Assembly (NCBI GenBank): GCA_016081115.2
Contig: JABTTQ020001795.1
Coordinates: 992,001 to 1,056,000, forward strand
Length of the DNA: 64,000 nucleotides
Direction: 5' to 3'
Source of the DNA: Rehmannia glutinosa
Lineage: Eukaryota > Streptophyta > Magnoliopsida > Lamiales > Orobanchaceae
Positions 22,058 to 35,152 of the stretch are shown here, piece after piece (position 1 is the stretch's first letter; each line of letters begins with the position of its first letter). The notes under the pieces were generated by a model that was not told the origin of the DNA, did not search any database, and was given only the letters and a program-made list of their open reading frames with translations. Both the position numbers and the translations under genes were made by a program.

Positions 22058-22644
22058 TGTTGGGAAATTTGTTTATTAGATTTTGATGAATGCCATGTAA
22101 AACTTAGATTAGAAAGTTGGCACCCCATTTTCCTTGTAAATTACATTGTAATAGATAGGGCTATACGAGCTGAGTCGAGTCAGCTACGCCTGGATATGCA
22201 AGAAGTCAACTGAAGGCTAAAATGAAGACTCCGCTGTGAAGCAGTTGAGTATGGCAAGAAGGAGAAGTCAAGAACCCGACTGAAGGAGTATCAGCTGGAT
22301 ACAACTATGTGAAGTGTCAGTCAAGTCAACTCAAGAAGCCAAGTCAAGTTGAAGTGACAGATGAGTCTTTCAATCATTGGAGCAGACTCAAGTGACCAGG
22401 GAAAAAGGCGCCAAGTCAAGACAATCGAAAAGAATCCGTTGTACGTAAGTCAAGAATATTACCTAAACAAGTAATACTTCCATCTTTGCCATGTCTTAAA
22501 GTGCTCGATCCCCGAAGCGTGCAAAAGAAATAAACCAATGGAAAGCACTACACCTTGTGTCAGAACCTGGAAGGCTGCAAGACATTTAATCAGGAAATGT
22601 CAACATCAAGGATCGCAACAAGACAAGCCAACGAACACAAGTGA
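22058..22644 (+). repeat. 5' LTR of element A, first part
   Basis: TGTTGGGAAATTTG... matches 48260-48850 almost base for base. Interrupted after ACACAAGTGA by element B. Confidence 0.9.
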
Positions 22645-24175
22645 TGTTAGGAATTTTATTGTTTAGATTTTGATGAATGCCATGTAAAACTTAGAATAGA
22701 AAGTTGGCACCCCAATTCTTGTTGTAAAATGCATTGTAACAATTAGAGCCGGCCAAGCCGAGTTAAGTCGCCTACGCCTTAACATGCAAGAAGACAATCA
22801 AGACTTGAAGGAAAACTCACTTGAGAGACATTTGAGTATGGCAAAAAGAAGAGTGACAGAACTCGATGAAGAAGCGGTGAGATGCACTGAGTGGAGCATC
22901 GGTCAAGTCAACTCAAGAGAAGCCAAGTCTCAAGTTGAAGTGTGATGAAGAGTCGTCCAATGATTGGAAGTCGACTCTAAGTCACTGGGGAAAGCAAGGA
23001 AATGCGGTCAAGTCGAGATAATCGTAAAAGAACCGTTTATTTAAATCAAGAGATTTACTTAAACAAGTAATATCTCCATACCACCTTTTCGGAGTGCTCG
23101 ACCCTAGAAGCGTGCAAAAGGAATGGACCAATGGGAAGCACTACACCGTGTCGAACTCGAAAAGGTGAAAGAACAATTCATACGAGGAAATGGCAATTCC
23201 AAGCGCAAGCCAACGACGCAAAGTGACTTTCAAAAATAAGCCTATCTCTTCAACGGGCAAATTTTTGAAAGTTCACTATAAAAGGCTGAGGAGTTTGTTT
23301 GAGAAGGAGGATGACACATGTGAGATAAACAAGCATTATCGAGAAAATCAAAAACATTCTCAATCCTCAAGCCTACATTACGAAGTACATCAATCCAACA
23401 CTCACTGTGAAGGAAAGGGAACTTCAACGAGTTGAAGAGGAAACTTTTGAAAATAAGGGGTCTACATTCCAGGAAGGATTGTAGAAAGGTTCAAGGTTGA
23501 ACCAAGTCCTAAGCTTTTGGAGGGCTTCGTGATCAAATCCAAAGAGCTTGAGCAAGTGAGCTGTAGTAGCAAGGCAACCGCCTGTGAAGAAGCCGAGTCG
23601 CACGAGAAGCCGGTGAGTGATCAATGCGTCTCGGATCGAGTCCCAAAGGATCAAGTCAATTTGTTGTGATCAAGACTTGTATCCGGGTATTACCACTTTG
23701 TAAACTGATCATTACTTAGTGGATTCCTCCGGGGGTGGAGAAGAGAGGAGTAGAAGAATTACCCCATCTTCGAACCTCTATAAAAATTTTATTGTGTCAT
23801 TTACTTTTACAAAGACTTTAAATTCCCGCACTTTTAATCGCTTATATCTGTGATAAATTTGCTATCCATTTGATAATTTATAAGTACTAAATCAAGCTCT
23901 AAAATCTTGCTTAATCAAACTTAAGGGTGTTAAGTCTTCCATTTGAAAAACAAAACCACAAGTTGAGTCAAATTATAGCCAACAACGGTGAGTTACTCCA
24001 TCGGCTCAATTTGAAATCATTAAGAGATTAACTCTCTTGGGTGACTAATTCGATTGTCCATCAAGGAGGACAATTGTGTGTAGAACTCAGAGATTTAAAA
24101 AGACTAAATCGAAAATTTGGTAAGGTTTATTCAACCCCCTTCTAAACCTTACACTTACACCCCTTGGGACCTACA
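22645..24175 (+). repeat. 5' LTR of element B
   Basis: 1531 bp, TGTTAGG...CCTACA, with CACTATAAAAGGCTGAGG near 23274 as promoter. Nearly identical to 35153-36676 except at CAG/CTG-derived sites. Confidence 0.9.
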
Positions 24176-24177
24176 AG

Positions 24178-24189
24178 TGGTATCGGAGC
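24178..24189 (+). other. Primer-binding site of element B
   Basis: TGGTATCGGAGC. The canonical tRNA-iMet PBS is TGGTATCAGAGC, which A keeps at 37659-37670. The single difference is CAG to CGG, the same change seen all over element B. Confidence 0.8.
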
Positions 24190-24306
24190 GGTTGGTTCAT
24201 TGAACCCTCCGCACTTTGAGTTCTTGAACTAGATCTCCAAACTTTTCAAAGTCCGCTTTAGTACTTAAGTTTTCAAAACTCTTTTCTATCATTAAAAGTT
24301 ATTATC

Positions 24307-26300
24307 ATGGAAGCAAATCTAACACGCATTCCTATGTTCACTATTGAAGAATTTGATGATTGGAAAATTCGTATGCGAGTGCTCATCTATCAAAGCATTA
24401 CATGATGAGATGTGGATAGTGATAGAAGATGGGCCTCTGCAAATATTAAAGGTGAACACATTTTGCATGCGAAGAGTTGCGGTGAAGGAGAAGAAGATCT
24501 TGCTCCCGGCATCCATGGTTGAAAATTCAAGAACCGAGTGGACAAATGATGACAGAAAAAGGTACAACCTGGACAATGTAGCCAAGGACATCCTTTACAA
24601 AACCTTGGACAAAGCCATGTTCAATAAAGTCAAATCTTGCAAAACGGCTAAGGAAATCTGGGGACAAGCCGACACCGATTTGTGAAGGCTCGAGCAAATC
24701 AAAGAAAACAAATTATCGGTGGTTGTACAGAAATTTGAAAACTTCAAAATGATCTCGGGAGAGAACCTGGATCAACTGGATGCTCGGTTCACGTAAATCA
24801 CAAATGAGCTATCTCGCACTTGGAAAGGAATATACACAGAAGAAATGTGTATGAAAATCCTAAAAAGTCTTCGGTGAATGGGAAATGAAGGTCATGGCAC
24901 CGAGACATTCCATGGACCTATCAAAGACATCCAACCATGAACTATTCTCGGACCTCAAAGCCTATGAGTTTGAGTGAGAAGAAAAGACCGAGGAAGAGAC
25001 ATTTGTACCCAAAACAGCTGCTCTAATTATTAAAGATGGGAAAGAGAGCCGAGGTCAAAGAAGTCATTGACCCGGAAGAAATAGCCCTAATGGTGAACGA
25101 TTCAACAAGTTCTTTAATAAGAACTACAAGAGAGGAAAGGGTGAATCTTCCGAAGACACTCAGCTCCCTCCAAATCAAGGGAAGACAGGCCAACCAAGAG
25201 AACAGATCATCAAAAAGTTGAGTATCAAAAGGCCGACAACTCAAGAATGGAAAGAGTGATCAAAAGGTCTGAATATCTATGTTGGAACTAGACAACCAGG
25301 TCACTATGCCATTGATCGCTCATATCCTGTAGTCAACAAGTACAGGGATGAAGAAGAAAGAAAGGTCTTGAGAGAAAGAAGACAAGAAAAGAAAAAGGCA
25401 ATGATGGCTGTTGAGAGGCTGCTGAGACAGCCAAGTCAAGAGAGACAGTGATTGCAGAGAGCAGTGAAGCCGACTACTCAAGTGACTCTGAAGAAGAAGC
25501 CCCGATCTCCTTGATGGCCAAAGAACAAGATCAAGAAGATGAGGTACAATCTAACTCAACAAACTCGACACTAGTGATAGTGATCGTGTGACACACACAC
25601 TTCATCACCCACTCGATCTTTATGATTCATTAGGCAAAATGATGAAAGATTTTGAACACATTAAATCCTCACACACACTATTGAATGAGGAAAACGACTT
25701 ACTCAAAAGTCAAAACTCAAAGTCGACTAAGGAGCCGAGTACTCTAAGTCAAATAGCCGATGAGAATAAAAGTTTAAAGGATGAAAATGCTAAATTTAAT
25801 GAGAAATTCGCTATAGAAAAGAGGAGACTGACCTCAAGAATGTTATTGCCTCATTCACTAAGGCATCTAAATCATTGGATGATCTTATTATGAGTCAAAG
25901 AGAATGTGGAGACAAGACAGACTTAGGATTTAATTCCTCTATGCTATGTCAAACCTCAAGAGTAATTTTGGAAAAAGGATCTTCAAGTCATGAAAAGTCC
26001 GAAAAATCCAAAACTCTAAATGTTGCACACACATTCGCTCCAAAGCACAATAATAAGCAAACCTGGCCTTGGTTATAAAGGAAAAGGAAAACAGCCGATT
26101 GAGTGTCTTTGAAAGGGCGGTGAGAAGAGATTGGTTGAGTCCTCAAAGCAAACTCCAAACAGAAAATAATATGTAAAGAAGAAGCGAGCTACCAAAAATC
26201 CTTAAAAACCCATAAAAGAAATACATATGATGGGAATGGTAGAAAATATCCAAGCCAAGTGATTGGAATAATGTGAACCATCAAAGACATACTTATGGAA
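24307..26300 (+). pseudogene. Element B gag, heavily frameshifted
   Basis: Starts MEANLTRIPMFTIEEFDDWK, as in A (37788). The UBN2-type gag core (WTNDDRKRYNLDNVAKDILY) is in the frame from 24344. Then the frame changes repeatedly. The zinc knuckle near 25280 keeps only part of the CX2CX4HX4C pattern (RQPGHYAID present, flanking Cys lost). The coiled-coil tail with DLYDSLGKMMKDFEHIKSS (about 25618) is in another frame. Confidence 0.8.
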
Positions 26301-26639
26301 TATAAGCCCGGATGGCAAAGGCCTAGAACTCAAGAAAGGCCATTCCAAAAGTATAAGAGCTTTCATCAAACACACATATGCACCTAGGCATTACACTCAG
26401 AAACACCACAACTACCCAAGAAAGGCAATTGCTAAAACACATATGCGCAGGCATACAGACAAAAGAGACAATTTGTATGAACCTAGAATCACCAAGCAAT
26501 TTGCCAGGATTAATTATGATTATGGCATCGATAGATGGCAACCTCTTGAGTCAAATCATTTGGCTATAGGTTGGTTGGATCATCTTATAATTCTAACCCC
26601 TCGGGACCCGCACAAGCATGGGTACCTAAAACTTAATTT

Positions 26640-28050
26640 CCTTGATTGCGGGTTCAAGGAAGCAAGTGAGTGCCAAGGAACCTGGTACATGGATAGTGGT
26701 CATTCCGGACATATGACAGAAATAAAAGAAATCTGTCAAAATTCAAGGAAGTTAAAGGAGCAAAAGTCATATTTGGAGGAAATGAAGCTCCAGGTGAAAC
26801 AAGAGGCATTGGATCCATCAAGAGGAATGGATTAGAGATCACAGATGTTGCATATGTTGAAGGACTAAACTTCAACTTACTAAGCATCAGCCAACTTTGT
26901 GACAAGGGCTACAATGTTGGATTCAACATGGGCATATGCCAAATCAAAGATATTGAATCAAATGAAGTAGTGCTGCAAGGATGTAGACAGAAAAATATGT
27001 ATGTAGTGGATTGGTCAATTGCAACACCCAAAGACTGCCTACTACTAGCAAAAAGAGCACCTGAATCAAGTTGGGTGGCACAAAAAGCCGAGTCACCGAA
27101 TTTCAAAACGATCAACAAACTTGCAAGAAGTCATCTTGTGGAAGGACTTCCAGACTCAGTATACAAGAAGGAGAGTATATGTGACGCATGTCAGAAGGGA
27201 AAACAAATAAAGTCGTCATTCAAAGAAAAGACATGTCCATCCTCAACAAGAATATTGCATCCGCTTCATATGGATCTATTTGGCCCGATGGAACCTGCCA
27301 AAGATAAGTGGAAAGAAATACACCTTGGTGGTAGTAGATGACTACTCAAGATATACATGGACAATTTTCATGTGTAAGAAGAAAGAAACTCTAAAAAAAC
27401 TACCACGGTGATGAAGAGGATTCAAAACGAGAAGAGTCAAACCATTATCAAAATAAGATCGACAGAGGAACCGAGTTTGTCAATGGAATAATAACTCGGT
27501 ATTGTATTGAGAATGGTATTGGTCATGAACTATCGTGAGCAAGGACTCCACACCGAGAATGGAGTTGAAAGAGCGAAATAGAACCCTCAAAGAAGCAAAG
27601 AAGGACCATGTTAGTCAAGCGAGTTACAAAAAGATTTTGGGTCAAGCAATCAACACAACTTACTACACCCAAAACAGATGTATGATAAAAGATACGGTGA
27701 CAAAGACTCCTATGAGATCCGGATGGAAGAAAACCAAGTGTTGCATATTTCATAATATTTGGATGTAAATGCTTCATCCACAACAATGGCAAAGACAATC
27801 TAAAGGCTTTTGATGCTAAAGTCGATGAAGGTATCTTCTTAGGATACTCAAATTTGAAAGCAAAGCCTACGAATACTCAACAAAAGAACTATGGTTACGA
27901 GAGGAATCCATTCATGTAGTATTTGATGAGCCAAATATAAATGGAGAAGACATTGAAGAGTCGGTGATAAGTGAATCATCCAACCATACGTAAGAGTCCC
28001 TATGTCAAGTTCAAGTGGAATTATCAATTGAAGAAGATGAGATAGTGAAT
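26640..28050 (+). pseudogene. Element B protease and integrase, frameshifted
   Basis: Protease: GTWYMDSGHSGHMTE near 26680 keeps the catalytic DSG. Element A lacks this segment. GAG-pre-integrase and zinc region: FKTINKLARSHLVEGLP and CDACQKGKQIKSSF (26930-27340). Integrase core continues near 27340 (DYSRYTW in another frame) and 27550, with frameshifts at each step. Confidence 0.75.
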
Positions 28051-29790
28051 CTCAAAAAATTTGGAAAATTTGCGCTAAGTGACTACGAGAGAGCTTACCA
28101 CAAAGAACAAGTACCGCAAGTCGATCAATCCGGCTAACTTACTCCAACCTCGATGTAAGATGGCCGAGAGACCATCCACCGTAACTTGTCATTGGAGATA
28201 TAAGAGAAGGTGTCAAGACAAGATCCAGAACTCAACAAGAAGCAATGTTCACATGCTTCATCTCACAAATTGAACCCAAAGATGTGTCACAAGCATTGGA
28301 CGACACACATTGGATTCAAGCTATGCAAGAAGAGCTGAATCAGTTTGAGAGAAATAAAGTATGGGAATTAGTGCAAAGACCCATACATCAAAATGTTATT
28401 GGAACCAAATGGGTGTTCGTAAATAAGATGAACGAGGAAGGTTACGTGGTAAGAAACAAAGCAAGATTAGTGGCCAAAGGATATTGCCAAGAAGAAGGGA
28501 TAGATTTTGATGAAACATTTGCCCTCGTAGCAAGATTGGAAGCTATAAGGATGTTTCTTGCCTATGCACTCACAAGAATTTCATGGTATATCGATGGATG
28601 TAAAGAGTGCATTTCTAAATGGCTTATTGAAGAAGAAGTGTATGTTGAACAACCTCCAGGATTTGAGCGGAAGACTCTTGGAGACAAGGTATACAAACTC
28701 AAGAAAGCCCTGTATGGATTGAAACAGGCACCCGAGCATGGTATGATACCCGTCACAATTCCTAATCGAAAATGGATTCACAAAAGGAAAAGTAGATAGA
28801 ACACTTTTTTAATTCAAGACAAGAAGAGTATACGCTTGTTCAAATATATGTTGATGACATCATCTTTGGATCCACTAACAAGGAGTTGTGTGAAAAATTT
28901 TCAAACCTCATGCAAAGTAAATTTGAAATGAGCATGATGGGAGAGTCGACATTCTTCCTTGGACTCCAAGTGAAACAAATTTGAAGGATGGAACCTTCAT
29001 AAGTCAAACAAAATACACCGGAGATTTAATGAAGAAATTTGGTATGGAGGAGAAATCTTCGTGAAAATACCAATGAATACATCATCAAAATGGACATGGA
29101 TGCGGATGGCAAGCACAGTAGATCAAACAAGATACTGAGCACTTATTGGACCATTGCTCTATCTCACAAAAAGCGGGCGGACATCACCTTTCTTTGTAGG
29201 TGTATGTGCAAGATTTCAATCTGCTCCAAAAGAGAGCCACATGACAAAGGCCTAAGAGAATATTGAGATACTTAAAAGGAAGTCAAGAAGTAGGCTATGG
29301 TATCAAAGGAAGGTGGATTCAAGCTAATTGGCTATTTGATTCGACTATCTTTGGATGCAGAGTGGGACAGAAGAGCACTTCGGACACATGTCAAATGCTA
29401 GGAAACAGTGATTTCTGGTTTAGCAAGAAGCAAAACTCAATAGCCACCTCTACAAAGGCGAGGAGAATACATAGGGGTGTTGTTGTGCCCAAGTCCTATG
29501 GATGAGACAAAGAAATTGAGAGACTATGAAGTTGAAGAAAAGAAATTCCAATCATGTGTGATAACACAAGTGCAATTGCAATCACTCAAAATCTGTGTTG
29601 CACTCAAGAACAAAACATATTGATGTCGATATCACTTCATAAGAGACCATGTTGAAAAGAAGGACATCATCCTGGAATATATCTCAACCGATAAACAACT
29701 AATCGACATCTTCACAAAACCACTATGTGAGTCAAGATTTGAAGAACTCAAGCATGAGTTGGGGCTAATTGAAATGAAATGAGACACGAA
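28051..29790 (+). pseudogene. Element B reverse transcriptase and RNase H, frameshifted
   Basis: 28245-28799 is open and carries WIQAMQEELNQFERNKVWEL, NKARLVAKGYCQEEGIDFDE and KKALYGLKQAP. The catalytic YVDDIIFGST lies near 28848 in a different frame. RNase H pieces lie at about 29263-29505 (KSTSDTCQMLG). The C-terminal QLIDIFTKPLCESRFEELK is near 29695. Confidence 0.8.
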
Positions 29791-30337
29791 GAATCAAAGA
29801 AAAGAAATGGAACAGAAAAGGAGGTGAAAAAGAGTCGAAAACAAAAATCATTTCCAAGAATCACCAGATCGGAAAAGTCGGCTACACAAGTCACCGATAA
29901 TGAGTCGCTAAGAGAATCGTGAGAAGTAGAGTTAAATCGCCTAAGAGATAAGCTAAATAACTTATGAGCAAAGTGACAAAAACGTCGTTTTGACTAAGCG
30001 GGAATGTTTTAAGGAACACGTCAAAGATAATGATGATGTGTACGGACATAAAGCCGCACACCAAGCCTATGATTGGATATAAATGCCGCCGCATTAAATA
30101 CGAAACATGAATCGCTCAATAGCGCGTGCGAAATCCAAGCCGTTGATTTCGATCACGATTTAAAACCGCCCCGCACGCCCTTTCATAAACCATATTTAAA
30201 CCATTTTTCGCCTGCTTCTTTCTCACACTTCTAAAAACTGTTCATCTCTTTCTCTCAAAAGCAAAGGCAAAATACTCTCGAAACCCTATCGATCTTCAAA
30301 TCATTTTATGAGTTTTTCCTTGAAATAATTCCGAGAA
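29791..30337 (+). promoter_or_regulatory. Leader between pol and ORF3 in element B
   Basis: Non-coding. Corresponds to 42856-43408 in A, with shared words GTGACAAAAACG, ATAAATGCCGCCGCATTAAA, AACTGTTCATCTCT and AAACCCTATC. A TATA-like ATATTTAAACC lies about 150 bp before the ORF3 start. Confidence 0.4.
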
Positions 30338-33300
30338 ATGGCACCAACTTATGACTTTACCAAGTTGGGAAAGCAAATCCACACCGGTTCGACGGTGGAT
30401 TTCGACGGAATGGTGAAGCAGGGGTCCGACGACACCCTGGTAAAGAAAATCGCTGAGAAGTTGGAAATGTCCGGGCTAAAACCGTTTCTAACACTAGAAT
30501 ATCCGATGACCTACGTGGAGGAGGTCGCACAATTCTACGTGAATGCCGAGATTCACGATGAAGGAATCAAGTCATCATTCACGGAAGCGGTGACTATCAC
30601 CGCCAAGGATTTGGTGAACATTGCTCACTACCCAGGTGAAGGAGCATCCGAGATTAAAGAAGCCGATGTAAACTTGGTGACGCATGGAAAGAAATAGCCA
30701 AGTCCGACTTTCTTTGATAAAATAGTGTACACAAAGACAAACAAAAGACTGGCCAAGGAGGATTATCACAAGCTGTTGGACATAGTTGCCAAAAGTATCG
30801 ACATCAAGTTTGGCGGCTTTGACCATTGTCAAAGGCAAAGCTGATTGTAATGGCCTGCAATCATCGAAGAAAAGAAGATAAACCGGGCTGAGTTTATCTC
30901 ACAAGCAGCATCTGCTTAACGTGGGAACAAGTCCTTCAAAGAAGATGGGTCATTTGGAGGATCCCTTGGATATGGCCTAGTGATTGGCGGCTATTGGAGG
31001 TGAAAGGAGTCCCTCTTAGACATGGGAAAGCATTCCATGTTAACAAGAGGATGTTGAGCAAACCTCTCTGGCGCACAAGAGAGCTTACGCCAAGAGAGCG
31101 CGACACAGTGAGGGGAATCGGTGACCTCGAAGATACAACTGTTTCCTCTCCACCCAAGAAGAAAAGCCGCCCCGCCGTTGCTAAGAAGAGATCCCGCCCG
31201 CAAAGAAAAGAAAACCAAACATGCTCCCGCCCCGCAGCAGAGTCACCGCCCGCAGAGAATCATGCGCCCGGCGGCCGTGTCTCCCGCCCTGCAGCGGTCG
31301 AGAAGGACTCACAAATTCCTTCTCCGATCGTCAAAAAGAGGAGAACCGACAAGCCAAGACGGCCGGCTCCTCGAAACAAACACCAAGACGGCCCCACGCA
31401 CAAGACTCGAGGCCACCATCTCTCGAACAAAAATTCCCCGGTACAAACCAGAGACGAAGAAGAATCATCAAGCGCTCCGAGGAGAAACCAGTGAGTCGGC
31501 TACTCGGCTAGAGCAGATCTGAGAGGCTCGCCTGGAGAAGTAGAGTCTCGGATGTAATTGATGAAATGTACCAAGTCTCTTGCCAAGGCGATCAGCAGAG
31601 GCAACTCAAGACACAGTTTGTAGCTCACACAAAGTTTGAAACACAAGAAGAACCCGCGGGCGGATAGTGATGTAATGATCCTATCTCCACCTTACCCGGA
31701 CATCCAAAATCGTCTGCGTGAGTGGAGGAAATGGAAGTTGAGCAAGTCAAGGAAAGCAGTTCCAACGGCCCGAGTTCATAGAAGAAGAAGAGGAATCGCT
31801 AAATTTCCTTGGATTAACTCATCGTGCTCCCAGCTCTACGGATGAAGACAATCGCATGAGACATCCCGCAGATATACAAGGACAAGGAGAGAGAAAAGCA
31901 AGTCAAGAAGCCGAAGCACGAGAGAAGGCAAGCATCCGCCCTATCTCCGGTACCCCACGTAACACACACATCCTCTCCTTGATGTCTTTTCCGATGTGAT
32001 GAGGATCGGGAGAATGTCACGCCACGGAAGAATTGCAAATGCAGCAAGCATTGCGCGAATCAAGAATCCTTCACGAGCAAAGATTGATGGAGGGACCAGG
32101 AGAGTCCTCGAACACATTGAAATCGATCTAATGGGAGTGGTTCGAAAAATAGCCAATGTTGTTGCCGCTACCACTTGACTCACTCACGGAAGAAAGGCAA
32201 TAAGGGACATGGCGATGAAACCGGGATGATGGGGACCCCAAAGAGAGCCAACCCCTATTGAAGGTGTGTTACCACACCGCCCCAACGGTGAACATTCAAA
32301 AGAAACAGTGGGAGTTTGGAGACGAGTGACCCCATTCCAAGTCACTCGGTGGAGCGCCACCGAGGGGAAGCTCCCTCCACCGCAAAGAAGGTCGGAGGAT
32401 CTGCGGTGACTCTACAACGAAGCAAGGAGGCGAAGGAGAGAAATTACAAGAGGAAGGCGACAAGTTGCCATCAACGACGCTTTCAGGCGATTGAGACTGC
32501 TCTCACGGTGAGGTGCCACCGCTTTGAAGGCTAATGACACCGCTGATGCAATCGAGGCACAGGAAGGAATGCCTCGGGAGTTAACACTGGCGATGAAAGT
32601 GCAATCCATGGGGTTGAGACTCCAATGGATGCCATCGTAGAAGACCCTAAGACAAATGACACTTTGTCGAAAGGGTGGACAAAGCCTCGCAGCAGAGAGA
32701 GCTATTGGAGGTAATGAAGGCCCACGGGAGGTTGAGACTTCCGGGGTAAAGAAGTCAAGTAGAGAACATCCCTCCCGCTATCATTGACCCATCCGAGAAG
32801 GAGATCGGCGCACTTCATGATTCCCAGGACAACCCACGATGTCACTTTTCCGGGATCGGGCGCGAGAATAAGCCGAGTCATCCCCATGACAAATCCAAAA
32901 GACTCGGTGCGGATGTTCCAAGCACGAGCAAGTCGATCCCAAGACTACTCGTCAAACATTTAATTTTGATGATGAGCCACCAATGGAAATCTCATCATCG
33001 TCCGATGATGCTTCCGATAAGGCCGAGGACCGCCATCTTGAAATGGAAAAATCATTTGAGACCAACGAAGGTGTTAAGATGTTGAGGCTCGGCAAAGCGG
33101 TCTACTCCACAATGTAACCCACCAACAAGAGACCACGCACAGCTCCTCAAGTCGCAGCAGATCGATTCCCAAAAGAACTTCACGCGCACCGCTCATCATC
33201 GAAATGCAGATCCGATTGGCGGTGATGAATCTTTTGTAGAATCTTTCCCTTTTTTTGGAGATACGAACTCCATGAAGAATCGAAAAACGAACAGCACACT

Positions 33301-34917
33301 ATCGGACCAGCTCCTGTTCTTCCAACAGACACCATTGTTCCGGTAATTATGACTTCGATCTTTGTATGGCCATCACCGCGACAGAAGAATCGGTGAAGTT
33401 CGAGAAGTGTTCAAGGCACTCTTCGCTAAGGTTGAAAGGATGGAGAGGCATCGGCCTCTTTGGACATGCGATCGACAACAGAGATGCCACCCTTACAACC
33501 GATCTAAGAGGCATAACTTGATTCGGATAAGGGAATGGTGGCAACAAAGAGCAAACAATGCGTGTGGAACAGGTGAGATACTTCGGACAATTGTTCAACA
33601 AGTCTTTGGTGTGGAGAGTGAAAATGCCGATGCAAAAACGTTTCGAGAGAACACATTGAGCATATGCATGAAGCTCACACTCGCCGAGATCAAGCTCTGC
33701 GTGAGCAAAATACAAATGATCTACAGCGTTTGGAAGAGCACATGACAAGAAAATTCAGCCTTCTCATGGCCGAGATGAAGCCGATTTCATTGAGAATCCA
33801 ACGCTACTCGACCGAATTCCGTGTTGCATACAACGCAGCAGACTTGAAGCGAGAACTCAACCATCCGAAGACTTCGACTTCATGCTTGCCAAAGATGTTC
33901 CCCAGGGTTCCTCTATCCTTTGATGATGCCAAAAAAGGGGAAGAGGAATACCTCAAAGCAAACAAAATCAAGCCGAAAAGAAAGGAGCAAAGCGGTGAGA
34001 AGGAAAATCGAGGGAAAATCGGTGAGGAAGTCTTAAAGTGAAGAAAGGAAAGCTTGTTGAGGGGGAAGGATCAACGGATGTGACATTGATGATTGCACAA
34101 ACCCCCAACAAGGTCCTGTCACGGTGACATTATAAGCGACAAACTCCCCGTGACTCGCCACTCCAACACTCTTTGTATCTATGGCCGAAAAGAGAAAATC
34201 AATTGAAGCGAGGGATGAAGGAAGTGGAAGGAAGAATGGATGCCAGGGTGATGAACATCTTGAAAGAACATGGAGGCATTCCGGTTGATGAGAGACACCT
34301 ATGCCATCTCGGATGTCGGGGACGAGCCACGATCGGTCGATGAATTCAAAATGCTCGAACTCGAGGGATACTTTGCAAATATGTCCATGGCTCAAGCTTG
34401 GGACCAGATCGGGAAAAGGGTCTCACATTATGTGAAGAAGCCGACAGTAGCGAGACAACCTGATCGCTCTCTTTGGTCACTCCGGGTCACTTTTGGAAAG
34501 AAGAAGGCCCCAAGACAAAGATACGCCCGCAGGTAGAGGAAGAAGCGGCTGAGTGGAGGAAGAAGCTTGGACTCCAGGCCTCGCCCAAGAATATTGAATA
34601 CGTAGATCCAGGGAAGAAAGGAGGGATCTTTGGTGGGCTTGACCAAGTGGCAAATTTGCGAGTGGCTAAAACTAACGCCGAGTATGCAAAAAGAATAGAA
34701 GAAGAAAACAAGAGACAAACTCGGCTATGGCGGGAGAGACAGGAAAGAATAAGAAAAGATGAAGGCGCCAGGAAGGCATATGAGAAGAAAAAGAAAGCGG
34801 TGATGACGAGAAAAAGAGAAGAAGAGAAGAAGATCTTCGATCAAGATGAAAGAAGGAGACAAAGAAAGGAGATGAAGTGTTCTTTGTCCAACCCTTCGTG
34901 TACTTTATCATGTAAAT
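30338..34917 (+). pseudogene. Element B ORF3 (accessory, env-position gene), frameshifted
   Basis: Starts MAPTYDFTKLGKQIHTGSTV, matching A at 43409. The first 119 residues are open, then the frame is lost. Later blocks line up with A: PPYPDIQNRLREWRKWKLS (about 31690), FPRVPLSFDDAKKGEEEYLK (about 33900), NIEYVDPGKKGG (about 34590) and the terminal basic coiled coil to 34917. No signal peptide or transmembrane segment is evident. Function unknown. Confidence 0.65.
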
Positions 34918-35152
34918 AAATACAATGTAAGTCTTACGTAATAAAGTTATATATTCTTTATTTTCGGTGTAGACAAATATGTGCTCACGATACCGTGTAA
35001 ACTTGATTGTGTAAAGGAACGGAATGATATGATCAATAAACAGATCTATTCTGCGCAAGATACATTCTATGTCAATACACTATCGTATGTATCTTTCTTT
35101 TGTTTGCATCTTTGAATGATTTAAGTTTTGGCATCATCAAAAAGGGGGAAAT
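34918..35152 (+). other. Element B 3' untranslated region and polypurine tract
   Basis: AAAAAGGGGGAAAT at about 35139-35152 abuts the LTR. The rest is non-coding and matches the same part of A and D. Confidence 0.8.

Noticed and set aside
31121..31522. Arg/Pro-rich frames in B (31000-31520) as separate genes
   Set aside because: They align with the Lys/Pro-rich linker of ORF3 in A (44122-44530), read in shifted frames.
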